Assembly (NCBI RefSeq): GCF_026162425.1
Contig: NZ_JAOBQJ010000002.1
Span: 558,001-622,000 of the forward strand
Direction of reading: 5' to 3'
DNA: 64,000 nucleotides
From: Flexivirga meconopsidis
Lineage (GTDB): Bacteria > Actinomycetota > Actinomycetes > Actinomycetales > Dermatophilaceae
This document shows positions 44,263 to 54,311 of the stretch, piece by piece. The notes beneath the pieces are model-generated. The model was given only the letters and a program-made list of their open reading frames with translations. It made no database searches and was not told the origin of the DNA. Both the position numbers and the translations under genes were made by a program. Within the stretch, counting starts at the first letter, position 1. Each line of letters begins with the position of its first letter.

Positions 44263-44688
44263 TTAGTCTGCCGCAAGCTCGGGGAACCAGATGCCGATCT
44301 CGCGTTCTGCCGACTCCGGGGAGTCCGAGCCGTGCACGATGTTCTGCTGCACCGGCAGACCCCAGTCGCGGCCGAGGTCGCCGCGGATGCTGCCCGGAGC
44401 TGCCGTCGTCGGATCGGTGGCACCGGCGAGCGCGCGGAATCCCTCGATGCAGCGGTCGCCGGAGACGATCACGAAGGTCGCCGGCCCGCTGGACATGAAG
44501 TCGACGAGCGGCCCGTAGAAGGGCTTGCCCTCGTGCTCGGCGTAGTGCCTCGCGAGCCGGTCACGGTCGGGGGTGTCGATGCGCAGCGCCGAGAGGCCGT
44601 AGCCCTTGGCCTCGATGCGTCGCAGCACCTCACCGGTGAGGCCGCGCGCGAATCCGTCGGGTTTGACGATGACCAGGGTGCGTTCCAT
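44263..44688 (-). CDS. ndk: Nucleoside diphosphate kinase
   Basis: A 141-aa NDP kinase with the phosphate-accepting histidine in NIVHGSDSPESA and the N-terminal TLVIVKPDGFARG. It balances NTP and dNTP pools. Full length, ATG start. In many actinobacteria it follows folC-DUF4233; here uppP and a DUF6069-like gene separate them. Confidence 0.97.
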   Translation of the reverse strand: MERTLVIVKPDGFARGLTGEVLRRIEAKGYGLSALRIDTPDRDRLARHYAEHEGKPFYGPLVDFMSSGPATFVIVSGDRCIEGFRALAGATDPTTAAPGSIRGDLGRDWGLPVQQNIVHGSDSPESAEREIGIWFPELAAD

Positions 44689-44736
44689 GGGCGTTATTCA
44701 ACCGGACCGGGTATGCCGGGGCGCCACTGCCCGGTG

Positions 44737-45558
44737 CTACGCGGCGATCTGGTTGCTGATCAGCAGCCCGAAGAGCACGACCGCGAGCGCCAGGCGGTAG
44801 TAGACGAACGGCCGGAAGGTGTGGCTGGAGATGTAGCGCATCAGCCAGGCGATCACGGCATACCCGACGCCGAACGCGAGCACGGTCGCGACCGCGATCT
44901 GGCCCCAGCCGTCGCTCGAGCCGTCGGAGACGTCCTTGAGTTCGAACAGCCCGGAGAGCACAACGGCCGGGATCGCCAGCAGGAAGGAGTAGCGCGCGGC
45001 CGACTCACGGGTGTACCCCATGAACAACCCGCCGGCGATGGTGCCGCCGGACCGCGAGACACCGGGGATCAGGGCGAGCGCCTGCCACAGGCCGAACCGC
45101 AGACCGTCCTTGGTGTCCAGGTCGTCCAGGGTTTTGCGCTGTTTGGCGGTGCTGTCCGCGACCGCGATGACGATCGCAAAGAGGGCGAGCATCGATGCGG
45201 TCACCCACAGGTTGCGCAGCGGACCCTCGATGAAGCTTTTGAAGACCAGGCCGAGGATGCCGATCGGGATCGTGCCGACGATGACCAGCCAGCCCATCCG
45301 GGCGTCCGGGTCGCTCTTGGGCAGTTTGCCGGCGACCGAGAGCCCCCAGTGCTTGATGATCCGCACGATGTCGCGCCAGAAGTAGACGATCACCGCGGTC
45401 TCGGTGCCGAGCTGGTTGACCGCGGTGAATGCGGAGCCACCGCCGTCGTTGTCGAAGAACAACCGGCCGACAATCAGCTGGTGCGCGGACGACGAGATCG
45501 GGATGAACTCGGTCAGTCCCTGCACGATCCCGAGGACGATCGCTTCGATCCACGTCAT
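44737..45558 (-). CDS. uppP: Undecaprenyl-diphosphatase
   Basis: A 273-aa membrane protein of the BacA/UppP family with about 8 helices. The two catalytic segments are TEFIPISSSAHQLIVG and PGVSRSGGTIAGGLFMGYTR. It recycles undecaprenyl diphosphate, the lipid carrier for peptidoglycan. The ATG matches the family start MTWIEAIVLGIVQGLTEF. Confidence 0.96.
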   Translation of the reverse strand: MTWIEAIVLGIVQGLTEFIPISSSAHQLIVGRLFFDNDGGGSAFTAVNQLGTETAVIVYFWRDIVRIIKHWGLSVAGKLPKSDPDARMGWLVIVGTIPIGILGLVFKSFIEGPLRNLWVTASMLALFAIVIAVADSTAKQRKTLDDLDTKDGLRFGLWQALALIPGVSRSGGTIAGGLFMGYTRESAARYSFLLAIPAVVLSGLFELKDVSDGSSDGWGQIAVATVLAFGVGYAVIAWLMRYISSHTFRPFVYYRLALAVVLFGLLISNQIAA

Positions 45559-45802
45559 CGTATTGCCCGCCCGCTCCTTGAGTTCGTTACCCGTGATGGG
45601 TGGGCCGCAGGGTCGTTCCCGGGCCGGGAGAAGGGTCGCACAGATGCCCGGCGCGACCGACGGCGACACACCCGCCGCCGGCGCCGAGCCGCCGGCTCCC
45701 GGATTTTCTTCGGCGCCACGTGTCGTATCGGCCGCTCCGTATTCGTGGACCTGTCAGAACGGCCCACCGGGGGCCGTCGCCGAATCCGAAACGGAGACCA
45801 TC

Positions 45803-46216
45803 ATGTCCGTCCTCACCGCAACCGCCACTGGCTCCACCACCGCCTCGGTCTGGAAGGGCGGAGTCGCCGCAGCCGCGGGTGCGTCGATCGTCACCACGGC
45901 CCTTGCCGCGCTCGCGTCAGCCGCCGGCGTCTCGTTCGAGGCCGGGGGCAGCGCGATCCCGTTGCTGGGCTTCACTCAGCTGACCGCGGTCTTCTCCCTC
46001 GTCGGAGTCGCGATGGCCGTCGTCATGGCGCGCGTCGCCCGCCGTCCGCGCCGCACCTTCGTGCGCACCACCGTGGCGCTGACGGTGCTGTCGGTGGTGC
46101 CGGACGCGACCTTCGGCTTCGACGCCGCGAGCGCCGCGGTGCTGATGACGCTGCACCTGGTCGCGGCGCTCATCGTCATTCCCGTGGTTGCTCGCCGGCT
46201 CGCGACGACGCGCTGA
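45803..46216 (+). CDS. Small four-helix membrane protein, DUF6069-like
   Basis: A 137-aa protein with four hydrophobic segments and a short basic loop (ARVARRPRRTFVRT). DUF6069 proteins are actinobacterial membrane proteins of unknown function with this layout, and VVPDATFGFDAASAAVLMTLH fits. ACGGAGACC precedes the ATG. The upstream stretch 45559-45802 has no other gene. Its last 41 bases overlap the convergent DUF4233 gene. Confidence 0.72.
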   Translation: MSVLTATATGSTTASVWKGGVAAAAGASIVTTALAALASAAGVSFEAGGSAIPLLGFTQLTAVFSLVGVAMAVVMARVARRPRRTFVRTTVALTVLSVVPDATFGFDAASAAVLMTLHLVAALIVIPVVARRLATTR

Positions 46217-46601
46217 GCGTCAGCTCGTCCATTTTGCGGCCCTGGTGCAGCGCCGTGACCCAGAGCGCCGCGAACATCGCCCCGACGATCAGCATCATCG
46301 GCACGATCACCGCCGATGCGATCGTGGCCAGCTGGATCAGCCAGCCGAGGGTGACACCCCAGGGTCGCCGCAGCGACCCGGCCGCCACGATGCAGAGCAC
46401 CGCGAGCACGAGTCCGACCACAAGGTATGACGTGTGCGCCTCGTTGCCCTGCGCCTTGGCGATGGCCCAGGCCACGAGCGCGCCGAGGAAGACCGCGAGC
46501 GTCTCCGAGCCGACGACGATGCCGGCGAAGCGACGCGTCATACGGTCGGGAACGCCGTATACGGCGAGGCCGCCGATCTGTTGCTGCACAGCGGTTTTCA
46601 C
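46176..46601 (-). CDS. DUF4233 membrane protein
   Basis: A 141-aa protein with four membrane segments, found immediately after folC in many actinobacteria (Rv2446c in M. tuberculosis). The GTG start overlaps the folC stop (GTGA), so the two are coupled. Function unknown. The 3' end overlaps the opposing DUF6069-like gene. Confidence 0.85.
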   Translation of the reverse strand: MKTAVQQQIGGLAVYGVPDRMTRRFAGIVVGSETLAVFLGALVAWAIAKAQGNEAHTSYLVVGLVLAVLCIVAAGSLRRPWGVTLGWLIQLATIASAVIVPMMLIVGAMFAALWVTALHQGRKMDELTLSASSRAGEQPRE

Positions 46602-47998
46602 GTGTCGGTGGCGCCGAGCATCGCGCGCACGTCGGCGGCGGTGACGATCGAACCGGTCGCGAGCACGCCGCCGGCGACGCCGCCCTCGTCGGCGAGTTCG
46701 GCGGCCCGGTCGATCGCGTCGGCCAGGCCTGGCTCGATGCTCACCCGGTCTTCGCCGTAGATGTCGACGGCGAGCGCGCCCAACTGGGCCGGGTCGGCCG
46801 ACCGCGGCGACGAATTGCGAGTGATGACAACCTCATCCAACACAGGTTCAAGAGTTTGCAGCATGTCCTCGGCGTCCTTGTCGGCGAAGATCGCGACCAC
46901 GCCGACGAGCCGGGCGAAGTTGAACGAATCCTCCAGCGCGTCGCGCAGCGCGCGCACGCCGGCGGCGTTGTGCGCGCCGTCGACCAGCACGGTCGGTGAC
47001 CGCCGGACGATCTCGAGCCGGCCCGGCGAGGTCAGCTCGGCGAGCGCTGCCTGCAGCACCTCGAGGTCGAGCGGCTGCTCTCCCCCGCCGAGGAACGCCT
47101 CGGTAGCGGCAATGCCGGTGACGACGTTGTGCGCCTGGTGCTCGCCGAAGAGTGGCACGAACAGGTCGGGGTAGACCGCGGCGAGGCCCTGCACGGTCAA
47201 TTGCTGACCGCCGACGGCCTGCTCGCGTTCGAGCACCTCGAAGTCGGTGTCCTCACGGCGCACGGTCGCGCCGACCTCGGCGACCCGCTCCGCGATGACC
47301 TCGTCGACGACCGGCTCCTGCCGGCCGACGACAGTGATCGCGCCGTCCTTGACGATGCCGCGCTTCTCCATCGCGATCTCCTCCAGCGTGGAGCCGAGCA
47401 GCCGCGTGTGGTCGAGCGAGACCGGGGTGATCACCGAGACCTGGCCGTCGGCGACGTTGGTGGCGTCCCAGACGCCGCCCAGGCCGACCTCGACGATCGC
47501 GACGTCGACCGGCGCGTCGGCGAAGGCGGCGTAGGCCATGACCACCAGGATCTCGAAGTAGGTGGTGCGCGGCTCGCCCTCGGCTTCCGCGCGCTCGTCG
47601 ACGATGCGCACGTAGGGCAGCACGTCGTCATACGTCTCGATGAAGCGCTCGGCGTCGATCGGCTTGCCGTTCAAGCTGATTCGCTCACGCATGTCATGCA
47701 GGTGCGGCGAGGTGAAGCGCCCGGTCGACAGGCCGGTCTCGCGCAGGATGCGCTCGATCACCCGGGTGGTGGTGGTCTTGCCGTTGGTGCCGGTCAGATG
47801 GATCACCGGGAAGGAGCGCTGCGGGTCGCCGAGCAGCTCCATGATCTGGCGCACCCGCTCCAGCGACGGCTCCGGGGAGCTCTCCGGGGTGCGCGCGAGG
47901 ATCTCGTCGGTCACCTCGCGCAGCCGCTTGCGCACCTCGAGCTTGTGCTCGGCGTCGCGTTGCGCGGCGTCCGGTCGTCCACTAGCCATGCGTGCCAT
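46598..47998 (-). CDS. folC: Folylpolyglutamate / dihydrofolate synthase
   Basis: The 466-aa Mur-ligase-fold enzyme adds glutamate to folates and may make dihydrofolate. It shows IHLTGTNGKTTTTR (P-loop, with GKTTTT in place of the common GKGS), TSPHLHDMRERISLNG, VEVGLGGVWDATN, and VLVDGAHNAAG. Its start overlaps the preceding GNAT gene by 17 bases. ATG 47998 or 47989 are equally possible. Confidence 0.95.
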   Translation of the reverse strand: MARMASGRPDAAQRDAEHKLEVRKRLREVTDEILARTPESSPEPSLERVRQIMELLGDPQRSFPVIHLTGTNGKTTTTRVIERILRETGLSTGRFTSPHLHDMRERISLNGKPIDAERFIETYDDVLPYVRIVDERAEAEGEPRTTYFEILVVMAYAAFADAPVDVAIVEVGLGGVWDATNVADGQVSVITPVSLDHTRLLGSTLEEIAMEKRGIVKDGAITVVGRQEPVVDEVIAERVAEVGATVRREDTDFEVLEREQAVGGQQLTVQGLAAVYPDLFVPLFGEHQAHNVVTGIAATEAFLGGGEQPLDLEVLQAALAELTSPGRLEIVRRSPTVLVDGAHNAAGVRALRDALEDSFNFARLVGVVAIFADKDAEDMLQTLEPVLDEVVITRNSSPRSADPAQLGALAVDIYGEDRVSIEPGLADAIDRAAELADEGGVAGGVLATGSIVTAADVRAMLGATDT

Positions 47999-48497
47999 CC
48001 TCCAGGTTCAGCTTGAGCCAGACCGAGTCGGGCACCCCGGAACCGGAACTCTCCCGGCCGATCTCGACGAAGCCGTAGTGCTCGTAGAAGCCGCGCGCCG
48101 AGTCGTTGCCGTCCAGGTAGGACAGCCGCAGCTCGTCGTAGCCGTCGGCCTTGGCCTTGGCGATCGCGGCGCGCAGCAGCATGCCACCGACGCCACCACT
48201 CTGATACTCGGGCAGCACGTAGAGCTTCCACAGTGCCAGGTGCCCGTCCAACGGGCCGACCGACGTCATCCCGATGATCTCGTCGTCGAACTCGGCGACG
48301 GTGACCCGGCCGGCACGGATCGCCGGCACGGTTGCGTCGGCCGTCCACCACTTCGCCAAACCCATTGCGACGTAGTCTTTTCCGGCGATCGGGGCGTATG
48401 TCGCAGGCCACGTGCGCTGACCGACCTTGACCACGCCCTGCAGGTCCTCTCCGGTGGCTGCGCGCAGCAGCACCCCGTTCGCGACCTTCATCCTCAC
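47982..48497 (-). CDS. GNAT-family N-acetyltransferase
   Basis: A 171-aa acetyltransferase with [20 protein letters not shown] (acetyl-CoA loop) and [20 protein letters not shown], as in the common GNAT group. Substrate unknown. A GTG overlaps the ileS stop (GTGA), while an ATG lies two codons in. The ileS-GNAT-folC-DUF4233 chain is coupled by overlaps. Confidence 0.87.
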   Translation of the reverse strand: MRMKVANGVLLRAATGEDLQGVVKVGQRTWPATYAPIAGKDYVAMGLAKWWTADATVPAIRAGRVTVAEFDDEIIGMTSVGPLDGHLALWKLYVLPEYQSGGVGGMLLRAAIAKAKADGYDELRLSYLDGNDSARGFYEHYGFVEIGRESSGSGVPDSVWLKLNLEDGTHG

Positions 48498-51400
48498 GCC
48501 CCCTGCTCGGTCGGTTGCGCCGCAACCCGTTTGACCGTGATGGTCACCTGCTTGCCACCGCCGAGATCGGCGAGGGTGCCGCCGGGCAGGTCATGCCCGG
48601 CACCGGCCGAGCCGAACTGCACCGCGAGCGTCTCGCGCATGATCAGCTCCTGGTGGGCGACGGTCGCCTGCCAGACCTCGTCGTCACCGGCGACGCCGAG
48701 GCTGATCCGGTCGCTGACGTCGAGGTCGGCCGTGCGCCGGGCCTGCTGCACCGCACGGATCACGTCGCGCGCCAGACCCTCGGCACGCAACTCGTCGGTG
48801 ACGTCGGTGTCGAGCACGACGAAGCCGCCCCCAGGCAGCATCGCCGGCACCTGACCGGCGCGCGCCTCGTCGGAAACGACTGTTTCCAGGGTGTATTCGC
48901 CGCCCTGCAGCTGCAGGCCGCCACTGGTCACGGTGCCGTCCTCGGCCACCGACCAGTCGCCGCTCTTGCTGCCCTTGATCGCCTGCTGCACGTCCTTGCC
49001 GAGGCGCGGTCCGGCGGCTCGGGCGTTGACGGTCAGCTTGGTGGTCACCCCGAAATCGGACTCGCCGGCGTCGGCCACGTCGACCAGCCGCACGCTGCGG
49101 ACGTTGACCTCGTCGGCGATCAGCCCGGTGAAGGGCGCCAGTTTGTCGGCGTCGGCGGTGACGACGGTCAGCTCGGCCAGCGGGAGCCGCACCCGCAACT
49201 GCTCGGCCTTGCGCACCGACAGCGTCGTCGAGCACACCGCACGGGCGCGGTCCATCGCCTCGACCAGGCCGCTGTCGGCGGGCAGGTCTGCGGCGACCGG
49301 CCAGTCGGTCAGGTGCACCGACCGGCCGCCGGTGAGCCCCCGCCATACCTGCTCGGTGACGAAGGGCAGCAGCGGCGCGGCGACCCGGCAGGTCACCTCG
49401 AGCACGGTGTAGAGCGTGTCGAAGGCGGCCTGCGTGTCGGCGGCGTCGTCACCGGTGCCCCAGAAGCGCTCGCGGGAGCGGCGGATGTACCAGTTGGTCA
49501 GCACGTCGAGGAAGGACTGCACCGCGTCGCAGGCGTCGGCGACGTCGAACTCATCGAGGTCGCGCTGCACGGTCTCGACGAGTTCGCGGGTCTTGGCCAG
49601 GATGTAGCGGTCCATGACGTTGGTCGAGTCGGTCGACCAACGGCCTTCGATACCAGCGGCATTGGCGTAGAGGCTGAAGAAGTACCAGCTGCTCCACAGC
49701 GGCATCAGCACCTGACGCACGCCGTCGCGGATGCCCTGCTCGGTGACGACCAGGTTGCCGCCGCGCAGGATCGGGCTGCTCATCAGGAACCAGCGCATCG
49801 CGTCGGCGCCGTCGCGGTGGAACACCTCGGTGACGTCGGGGTAGTTGCGCAGCGACTTGGACATCTTCTGCCCGTCGGAGCCGAGCACGATGCCGTGGCA
49901 GATGACGTTCTTGAACGCCGGCTTGTCGAAGAGCGCGGTCGACAGGATGTGCAGCATGTAGAACCAGCCGCGGGTCTGACCGATGTATTCGACGATGAAG
50001 TCGGCCGGGAAGTGGTGCTCGAACCAGTCGGCGTTCTCGAAGGGGTAGTGCACCTGGCCGTAGGGCATCGACCCGGAGTCGAACCACACGTCGAGCACGT
50101 CCTCGACCCGGCGCATGGTCGACTTCCCGGTCGGGTCGTCGGGGTTGGGCCGGGTCAGCTGGTCGATGCCGGGTCGGTGCAGGTCGTCGACCTTGACGCC
50201 GAAGTCGCGCTCCAGCTCGGCGAACGAGCCGTAGACGTCGACCCGCGGGAACTCCGGGTTGTCCGACTTCCACACCGGAATCGGGCTGCCCCAGAAGCGG
50301 TTTCGCGAGATCGACCAGTCGCGGGCGTTCTCCAGCCACTTGCCGAACTGCCCGTCTCGCACGTTGCCCGGCACCCAGTTGATCTCCTGGTTGTGGGCGA
50401 GCATGCGGTCCTTGAACTTGGTGACCTGCACGAACCAGGACGACACCGCCATGTAGATCAGCGGGTTACGGCACCGCCAGCAGTGCGGGTAGGAGTGGTC
50501 GTAGGTCTCCCGGCGCAGCAGCACCGTGCCGGGCGTGACCGCACCGGTGCCGGCCTTGAGGTCGTCGATGATGTGCGGGTTGGCGTCGAAGACCTGCATG
50601 CCTTCGTACTCCGCGACCGGGAAGGTGAACTTCCCGTCGGGGCCGACCGGCATCACCGGCGCGATGCCCTCGCGGTCGGTGACCTCCATGTCCTCCTCAC
50701 CGAAGGCGCCGGCGCTGTGCACCAGCCCGGTGCCGTCGCCGGTGGTGACGAAGTCGGCCTCGACGACCCGGAACGCGCCCTCGTGGCCGTCGAAGTAACC
50801 GAACGGCGGCGCGTAGGTGGTGCCGAGCAGGTCGGCGCCGGTGAGCCGCTGCACGACGTGGCCCTGCCAGTCGGCTGATGCGTCGCCGAAGAGTTCCTTG
50901 GCGTATGCCGCGACCCGCGCCTCGGCCAGCACGTAGCGCTCGGTGCGGCCGGTCGGCAGGTCGCTCTCGACCACGACGTAGTCGATGTCGGGGCGCACCA
51001 TGATCGCCAGGTTGGACGGCAGCGTCCACGGCGTGGTCGTCCAGATCAGCAGCTTCGCACCGGCGAGTTCCCCACTCGTTGCAGTGAATCCGACGGTGAC
51101 CGCCGGGTCCTGCCGCATCTGGTAGACGTCGTCGTCCATCCGCAGCTCGTGGTTGGACAACGGGGTCTCGTCGTTCCAGCAGTAGGGCAGCACGCGGAAG
51201 CCCTCGTAGACCAGGCCCTCGTCATACAGCTTCTTGAAGGCCCACAGCACCGACTCCATGAAGTCGGGATCGAGCGTCTTGTAGTCACCGTCGAAGTCGA
51301 CCCAGCGACCCATCCGATTGACGTAGTCTCGCCACTCCTGGGTGTAGCGCAGCACCGAGTCGCGCGCGGCGGCGTTGAACTTGTCGACCCCCATGTCGAG

Positions 51401-51769
51401 GATCTCGTCCTTGGTCTTCAGGCCGAGCTGCTTCATCGCCTCCAACTCGGCGGGCAGCCCGTGGGTGTCCCAGCCGAAGCGGCGCTCGACCCGCTTGCCG
51501 CGCATCGTCTGGTAGCGCGGGATGAGGTCCTTGACGTAACCGGTGAGCAGGTGACCGTAGTGCGGCAGGCCGTTGGCGAAGGGCGGCCCGTCGTAGAAGA
51601 CGAACTCGTTGTCGCCGTCCTTGCCGGCGTCGCGCTGCTCGACCGAGTCGCGGAAGGTGCCGTCGGCGTCCCAGTACTTCAGCACCGCGACCTCGATGTC
51701 GGGGAAGTCGGCGCTCGGGGCCACACCGTGTGGCTGCTCGGACGTCAGGTCGACCTTGGGGTAGGCCAT
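48494..51769 (-). CDS. ileS: Isoleucyl-tRNA synthetase
   Basis: A 1091-aa class-I synthetase with the HIGH-type [12 protein letters not shown] near residue 60 and KMSKS in [17 protein letters not shown]. The editing-domain [18 protein letters not shown] and the anticodon-binding C-terminal half are complete. Length and motif wording suit the eukaryote-like IleS of actinobacteria, which is often mupirocin-tolerant (family knowledge, not tested here). The start was set at MAYPKVDL; a T-box leader precedes it. Confidence 0.97.
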   Translation of the reverse strand: MAYPKVDLTSEQPHGVAPSADFPDIEVAVLKYWDADGTFRDSVEQRDAGKDGDNEFVFYDGPPFANGLPHYGHLLTGYVKDLIPRYQTMRGKRVERRFGWDTHGLPAELEAMKQLGLKTKDEILDMGVDKFNAAARDSVLRYTQEWRDYVNRMGRWVDFDGDYKTLDPDFMESVLWAFKKLYDEGLVYEGFRVLPYCWNDETPLSNHELRMDDDVYQMRQDPAVTVGFTATSGELAGAKLLIWTTTPWTLPSNLAIMVRPDIDYVVVESDLPTGRTERYVLAEARVAAYAKELFGDASADWQGHVVQRLTGADLLGTTYAPPFGYFDGHEGAFRVVEADFVTTGDGTGLVHSAGAFGEEDMEVTDREGIAPVMPVGPDGKFTFPVAEYEGMQVFDANPHIIDDLKAGTGAVTPGTVLLRRETYDHSYPHCWRCRNPLIYMAVSSWFVQVTKFKDRMLAHNQEINWVPGNVRDGQFGKWLENARDWSISRNRFWGSPIPVWKSDNPEFPRVDVYGSFAELERDFGVKVDDLHRPGIDQLTRPNPDDPTGKSTMRRVEDVLDVWFDSGSMPYGQVHYPFENADWFEHHFPADFIVEYIGQTRGWFYMLHILSTALFDKPAFKNVICHGIVLGSDGQKMSKSLRNYPDVTEVFHRDGADAMRWFLMSSPILRGGNLVVTEQGIRDGVRQVLMPLWSSWYFFSLYANAAGIEGRWSTDSTNVMDRYILAKTRELVETVQRDLDEFDVADACDAVQSFLDVLTNWYIRRSRERFWGTGDDAADTQAAFDTLYTVLEVTCRVAAPLLPFVTEQVWRGLTGGRSVHLTDWPVAADLPADSGLVEAMDRARAVCSTTLSVRKAEQLRVRLPLAELTVVTADADKLAPFTGLIADEVNVRSVRLVDVADAGESDFGVTTKLTVNARAAGPRLGKDVQQAIKGSKSGDWSVAEDGTVTSGGLQLQGGEYTLETVVSDEARAGQVPAMLPGGGFVVLDTDVTDELRAEGLARDVIRAVQQARRTADLDVSDRISLGVAGDDEVWQATVAHQELIMRETLAVQFGSAGAGHDLPGGTLADLGGGKQVTITVKRVAAQPTEQGA

Positions 51770-51785
51770 GGCGGGTGCACTCTTT

Positions 51786-52012
51786 CGCGGTCGGTCGAAT
51801 CTCTTGCTGCGAGAACGACATCCGACCGGATTTCCGATCGGCACCGCGGTACCACCTCGCTTGCCGCCGATCCCGTATGCCGGGGCCGGCGACCGCTCGT
51901 GCATGAGCTGTGACGGGCTCGTCCCGTCCGGTTCTAGTGCGCACCCTCACGGCTGCGGTTCTTCCGGAAGCTCGCCGCTGATGACGGCTCGAACGCTGCT
52001 CGTCCCAGTCTA
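51786..52012 (-). promoter_or_regulatory. T-box riboswitch (ultrashort stem I, Ile specifier) of ileS
   Basis: On the minus strand GCGAGGTGGTACCGCGG (within 51842-51861) is the T-box consensus that pairs with the uncharged tRNA acceptor end. Upstream, GCCG and CGGC close a small loop TCATCAG (51976-51990) that exposes ATC, the isoleucine specifier. A specifier in a terminal loop is the ultrashort-stem-I form typical of actinobacterial ileS leaders, which control translation. The segment after the T-box can refold near the GAAAGAG ribosome-binding site. Confidence 0.9.
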
Positions 52013-52020
52013 CGGACCTC

Positions 52021-52223
52021 CTGCCGGACACCGCCAATCGAATCCGCGACAACCAGCACCGACGGGCGTAGCGAGATGTAACATATTTCCCGTTCTCGAA
52101 TATCAGATGATGAAATTTTCCAAACCCTTACCGAAACTTGGCCATCCGGTGGTTGTCCGTCCCGCCCGGCGGGACCTATTCATGAAGAGGTCACTCGTCC
52201 CGTCACCCGGAGGAAAAACCCCT
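52021..52223. other. AT-richer intergenic region before the LGFP genes
   Basis: This gap is clearly less GC-rich than its surroundings (ACATATTTCCCGTTCTCGAA and ATGATGAAATTTTCC), as expected for promoter DNA, but I cannot assign -35/-10 boxes with confidence. A small hairpin, GTCCCGC/GCGGGAC, lies near 52159-52175. The strong ribosome-binding site CGGAGGA at about 52208-52214 serves the next gene. No open frame is convincing. Confidence 0.5.
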
Positions 52224-53252
52224 ATGCGCAGACTTCTACCGGCCGCCGGCTGCCTGGCCGCCGCCGTCACCCTCGCCGTCGCGACCCCGCCGGCTCGAGC
52301 CGCCGACGACGGCAGCGGCCACGTCCCGCTGACCGCGCTGTCGGCGACCGCGCAGCGTGCGCTGTTGTCATGCAGCGGCCTGCCCGCGACGGCCGACCCG
52401 GCCGTGATCCGAAAGGTCTACGAGGTTGGCCAGGCGCGCAACGTCGCGCCGATCACGATGCTGGCGATGTTCGAGGCCGGGTGGGTCGAGTCGCATATGA
52501 ACAACCTCGGCTGCGGACAGGAGACCTCCGTCGGGGTCTTTCAGCTGCAGGACTTCTGGGGCACCTACGCCCAGCGCAAGGACGTGGTCTACTCGACCAA
52601 CTGGTGGGTCAACCAGGCGAACAAGCTCGGTGTCCAGAACTACCGCGACGCAGGCACCCTCGCCGCCGACGTCGAGCGCCCCAGGGAGGACCTGCGGGGC
52701 CGCTACGGACAAGCGCAGGCCACCGCCCAGAACCTGATGAACCAGGCACGGCAGCCCTACGGCGAGATCGGCAAAAAATACGCCGCGCTCGGCGGCGCCG
52801 GCGGCGAGGTCGGCCCGCTGGTGCGCGCCGAGGAAGCGGCCAAGCTCGGCGGCCGGTTCCAGCTCTTCCGCAACGGCATCATCATCTGGACCGCACCGAC
52901 CGGTGCGCACTGGGTGCACGGCGACATCCTGACGAAGTTCTGGGCCACCAATTCCGAAGTGGCCTGGGGCTTTCCGACGATGGACGAACTCGCGGCGGCC
53001 GCCGCGCCCGACGGCACCACCGGCCGCTACCAGTACTTCCAGAACGCGCTCTTCCTCTGGAGTCAGCCGACCGGCACGCACATCGTGCACGGCGAGATCC
53101 TCAAGGCCTTCGAGACCAATGGCCGCGAAGCAGCGCTCGGTTACCCGACCTCCGACGAGACCGATGACGGCGCCGGCGGGCGGGTGCAGCAGTTCCAGAA
53201 CGCGACCATCAACTGGACGGCCGCCGGTGGCGCCGTCGTGACCAAGAAGTAG
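52224..53252 (+). CDS. Secreted lysozyme-like protein with LGFP repeats
   Basis: A 342-aa exported protein. A signal peptide ends near ARAADDG (residue 30). The region 45-160 (ITMLAMFEAGWVESHMNNLG, then SVGVFQLQDFW) resembles a soluble lytic-transglycosylase/lysozyme fold with a candidate catalytic Glu. The C-terminal 150 residues hold about three LGFP repeats (LFRNGIIIWTAPTGAHWVHG, YFQNALFLWSQPTGTHIVHG and a terminal one), which bind the cell wall in corynebacterial proteins. Start by GGAGGA nine bases upstream. The next gene, 11 bases on, has the same C-terminal modules. Confidence 0.82.
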   Translation: MRRLLPAAGCLAAAVTLAVATPPARAADDGSGHVPLTALSATAQRALLSCSGLPATADPAVIRKVYEVGQARNVAPITMLAMFEAGWVESHMNNLGCGQETSVGVFQLQDFWGTYAQRKDVVYSTNWWVNQANKLGVQNYRDAGTLAADVERPREDLRGRYGQAQATAQNLMNQARQPYGEIGKKYAALGGAGGEVGPLVRAEEAAKLGGRFQLFRNGIIIWTAPTGAHWVHGDILTKFWATNSEVAWGFPTMDELAAAAAPDGTTGRYQYFQNALFLWSQPTGTHIVHGEILKAFETNGREAALGYPTSDETDDGAGGRVQQFQNATINWTAAGGAVVTKK

Positions 53253-53263
53253 GAGCTCGCACG

Positions 53264-54280
53264 ATGACATTGCACATTTCACGCCGCACGCTGATCGCCG
53301 GTTCGGTGGCGCTTCCGGTCACCGCGGCGGCGGCCGCGATCGCGGCACCGTCGGCATCGGCGTTCGGCGCCATCGGCCGCGAGGACGTCCTCAACCGGGC
53401 GCGCTACCGGATCAGCAAGAATCTGCCCTACCGATCCGAACCGCCCGGCTACTACGACGGCTACCGCGAGGACTGCTCCGGCTTCGTCGCCTACGCGTGG
53501 GGCGCTTGGGCTCCCGGCCGGGGAACCTCCGAAATGGAGCAGTTCGGCGCGTTCCGCATTGCCTGGAACGACCTGCAACCCGGCGACGCCGTCAACAACC
53601 CGCTACCCGGCGCCTCGGGCCACGTGATGATCTTCAGTCACTGGATCAACGACGCAGATCGCAACGTCTTCCAGGCCATGGAACACACCGGCAGCGGCGA
53701 ACGCATCTACAACCATTCCCGCACCGAGTTGCAGGCCAGCTACCACCCGGTGCGATACAACGGCGTGGACATCCTCAAGCCGTACGGCCTGATCAACGCC
53801 AAGTGGCTGCAGGGCAACAACCGATCGATCATGGGCAACCCCACGAACGACGAATTCAGCACGAACCCAGCTGGTTCCGGCCGGTTCCGGGACTTCCAGA
53901 ACGGCATGATCATCTGGAAGCGCGGGGCTGCCGCGCCGTTCCTGGTGCATGGCCTGATCTTCAGCACCTACCGCAACACCGGCTCGGAGAAGGCGTGGGG
54001 CTTCCCGACCATGGACGAGCTCGACGCGGGCGCATCACCGACCGGCACAAAGGGTCGCTACCAGTACTTCGAGGGCGCACTCATCCTCTGGTCGCAGCAG
54101 ACCGGCGCGCACCTGATCCACGGGGAGATCCTGAAGAAGTTCGAGAGGTCCGGCCGCGAGGGACAACTCGGCTACCCGCTCGCCGACGAGGAGGCCGACG
54201 GCGCAGGCCGCAAGCAGCGCTTCGAGAAGGCGACCATCCGCTGGACCGCCACCGGGGGCGCGGTCATCGAGTCGGTATGA
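53264..54280 (+). CDS. Tat-exported NlpC/P60-like protein with LGFP repeats
   Basis: A 338-aa protein with a twin-arginine signal (SRRTLIAGS) and cleavage near SASAFG. A CHAP/NlpC-like cysteine peptidase domain follows, with Cys in DCSGFVAYAWG and His in GHVMIFSHW. Three LGFP repeats close the protein (FQNGMIIWKRG, YFEGALILWSQQTGAHLIHG, FEKATIRWTATGG). It probably cuts cell-wall peptides. Tat export suggests folding before secretion. It ends inside GTATGAC. It forms an operon with the preceding lysozyme-like gene, so the pair could attack glycan and peptide bonds of the same wall. Confidence 0.84.
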   Translation: MTLHISRRTLIAGSVALPVTAAAAAIAAPSASAFGAIGREDVLNRARYRISKNLPYRSEPPGYYDGYREDCSGFVAYAWGAWAPGRGTSEMEQFGAFRIAWNDLQPGDAVNNPLPGASGHVMIFSHWINDADRNVFQAMEHTGSGERIYNHSRTELQASYHPVRYNGVDILKPYGLINAKWLQGNNRSIMGNPTNDEFSTNPAGSGRFRDFQNGMIIWKRGAAAPFLVHGLIFSTYRNTGSEKAWGFPTMDELDAGASPTGTKGRYQYFEGALILWSQQTGAHLIHGEILKKFERSGREGQLGYPLADEEADGAGRKQRFEKATIRWTATGGAVIESV

Positions 54281-54311
54281 CGCAGGCCGCGACCGGCTGA
54301 ACCCTTCCGGC

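Noticed and set aside
48515-50878. A 787-codon plus-strand frame opposite ileS
   Set aside because: It is the antisense shadow of ileS. It has a Val/Gly/His/Arg-rich composition and no ribosome-binding site.
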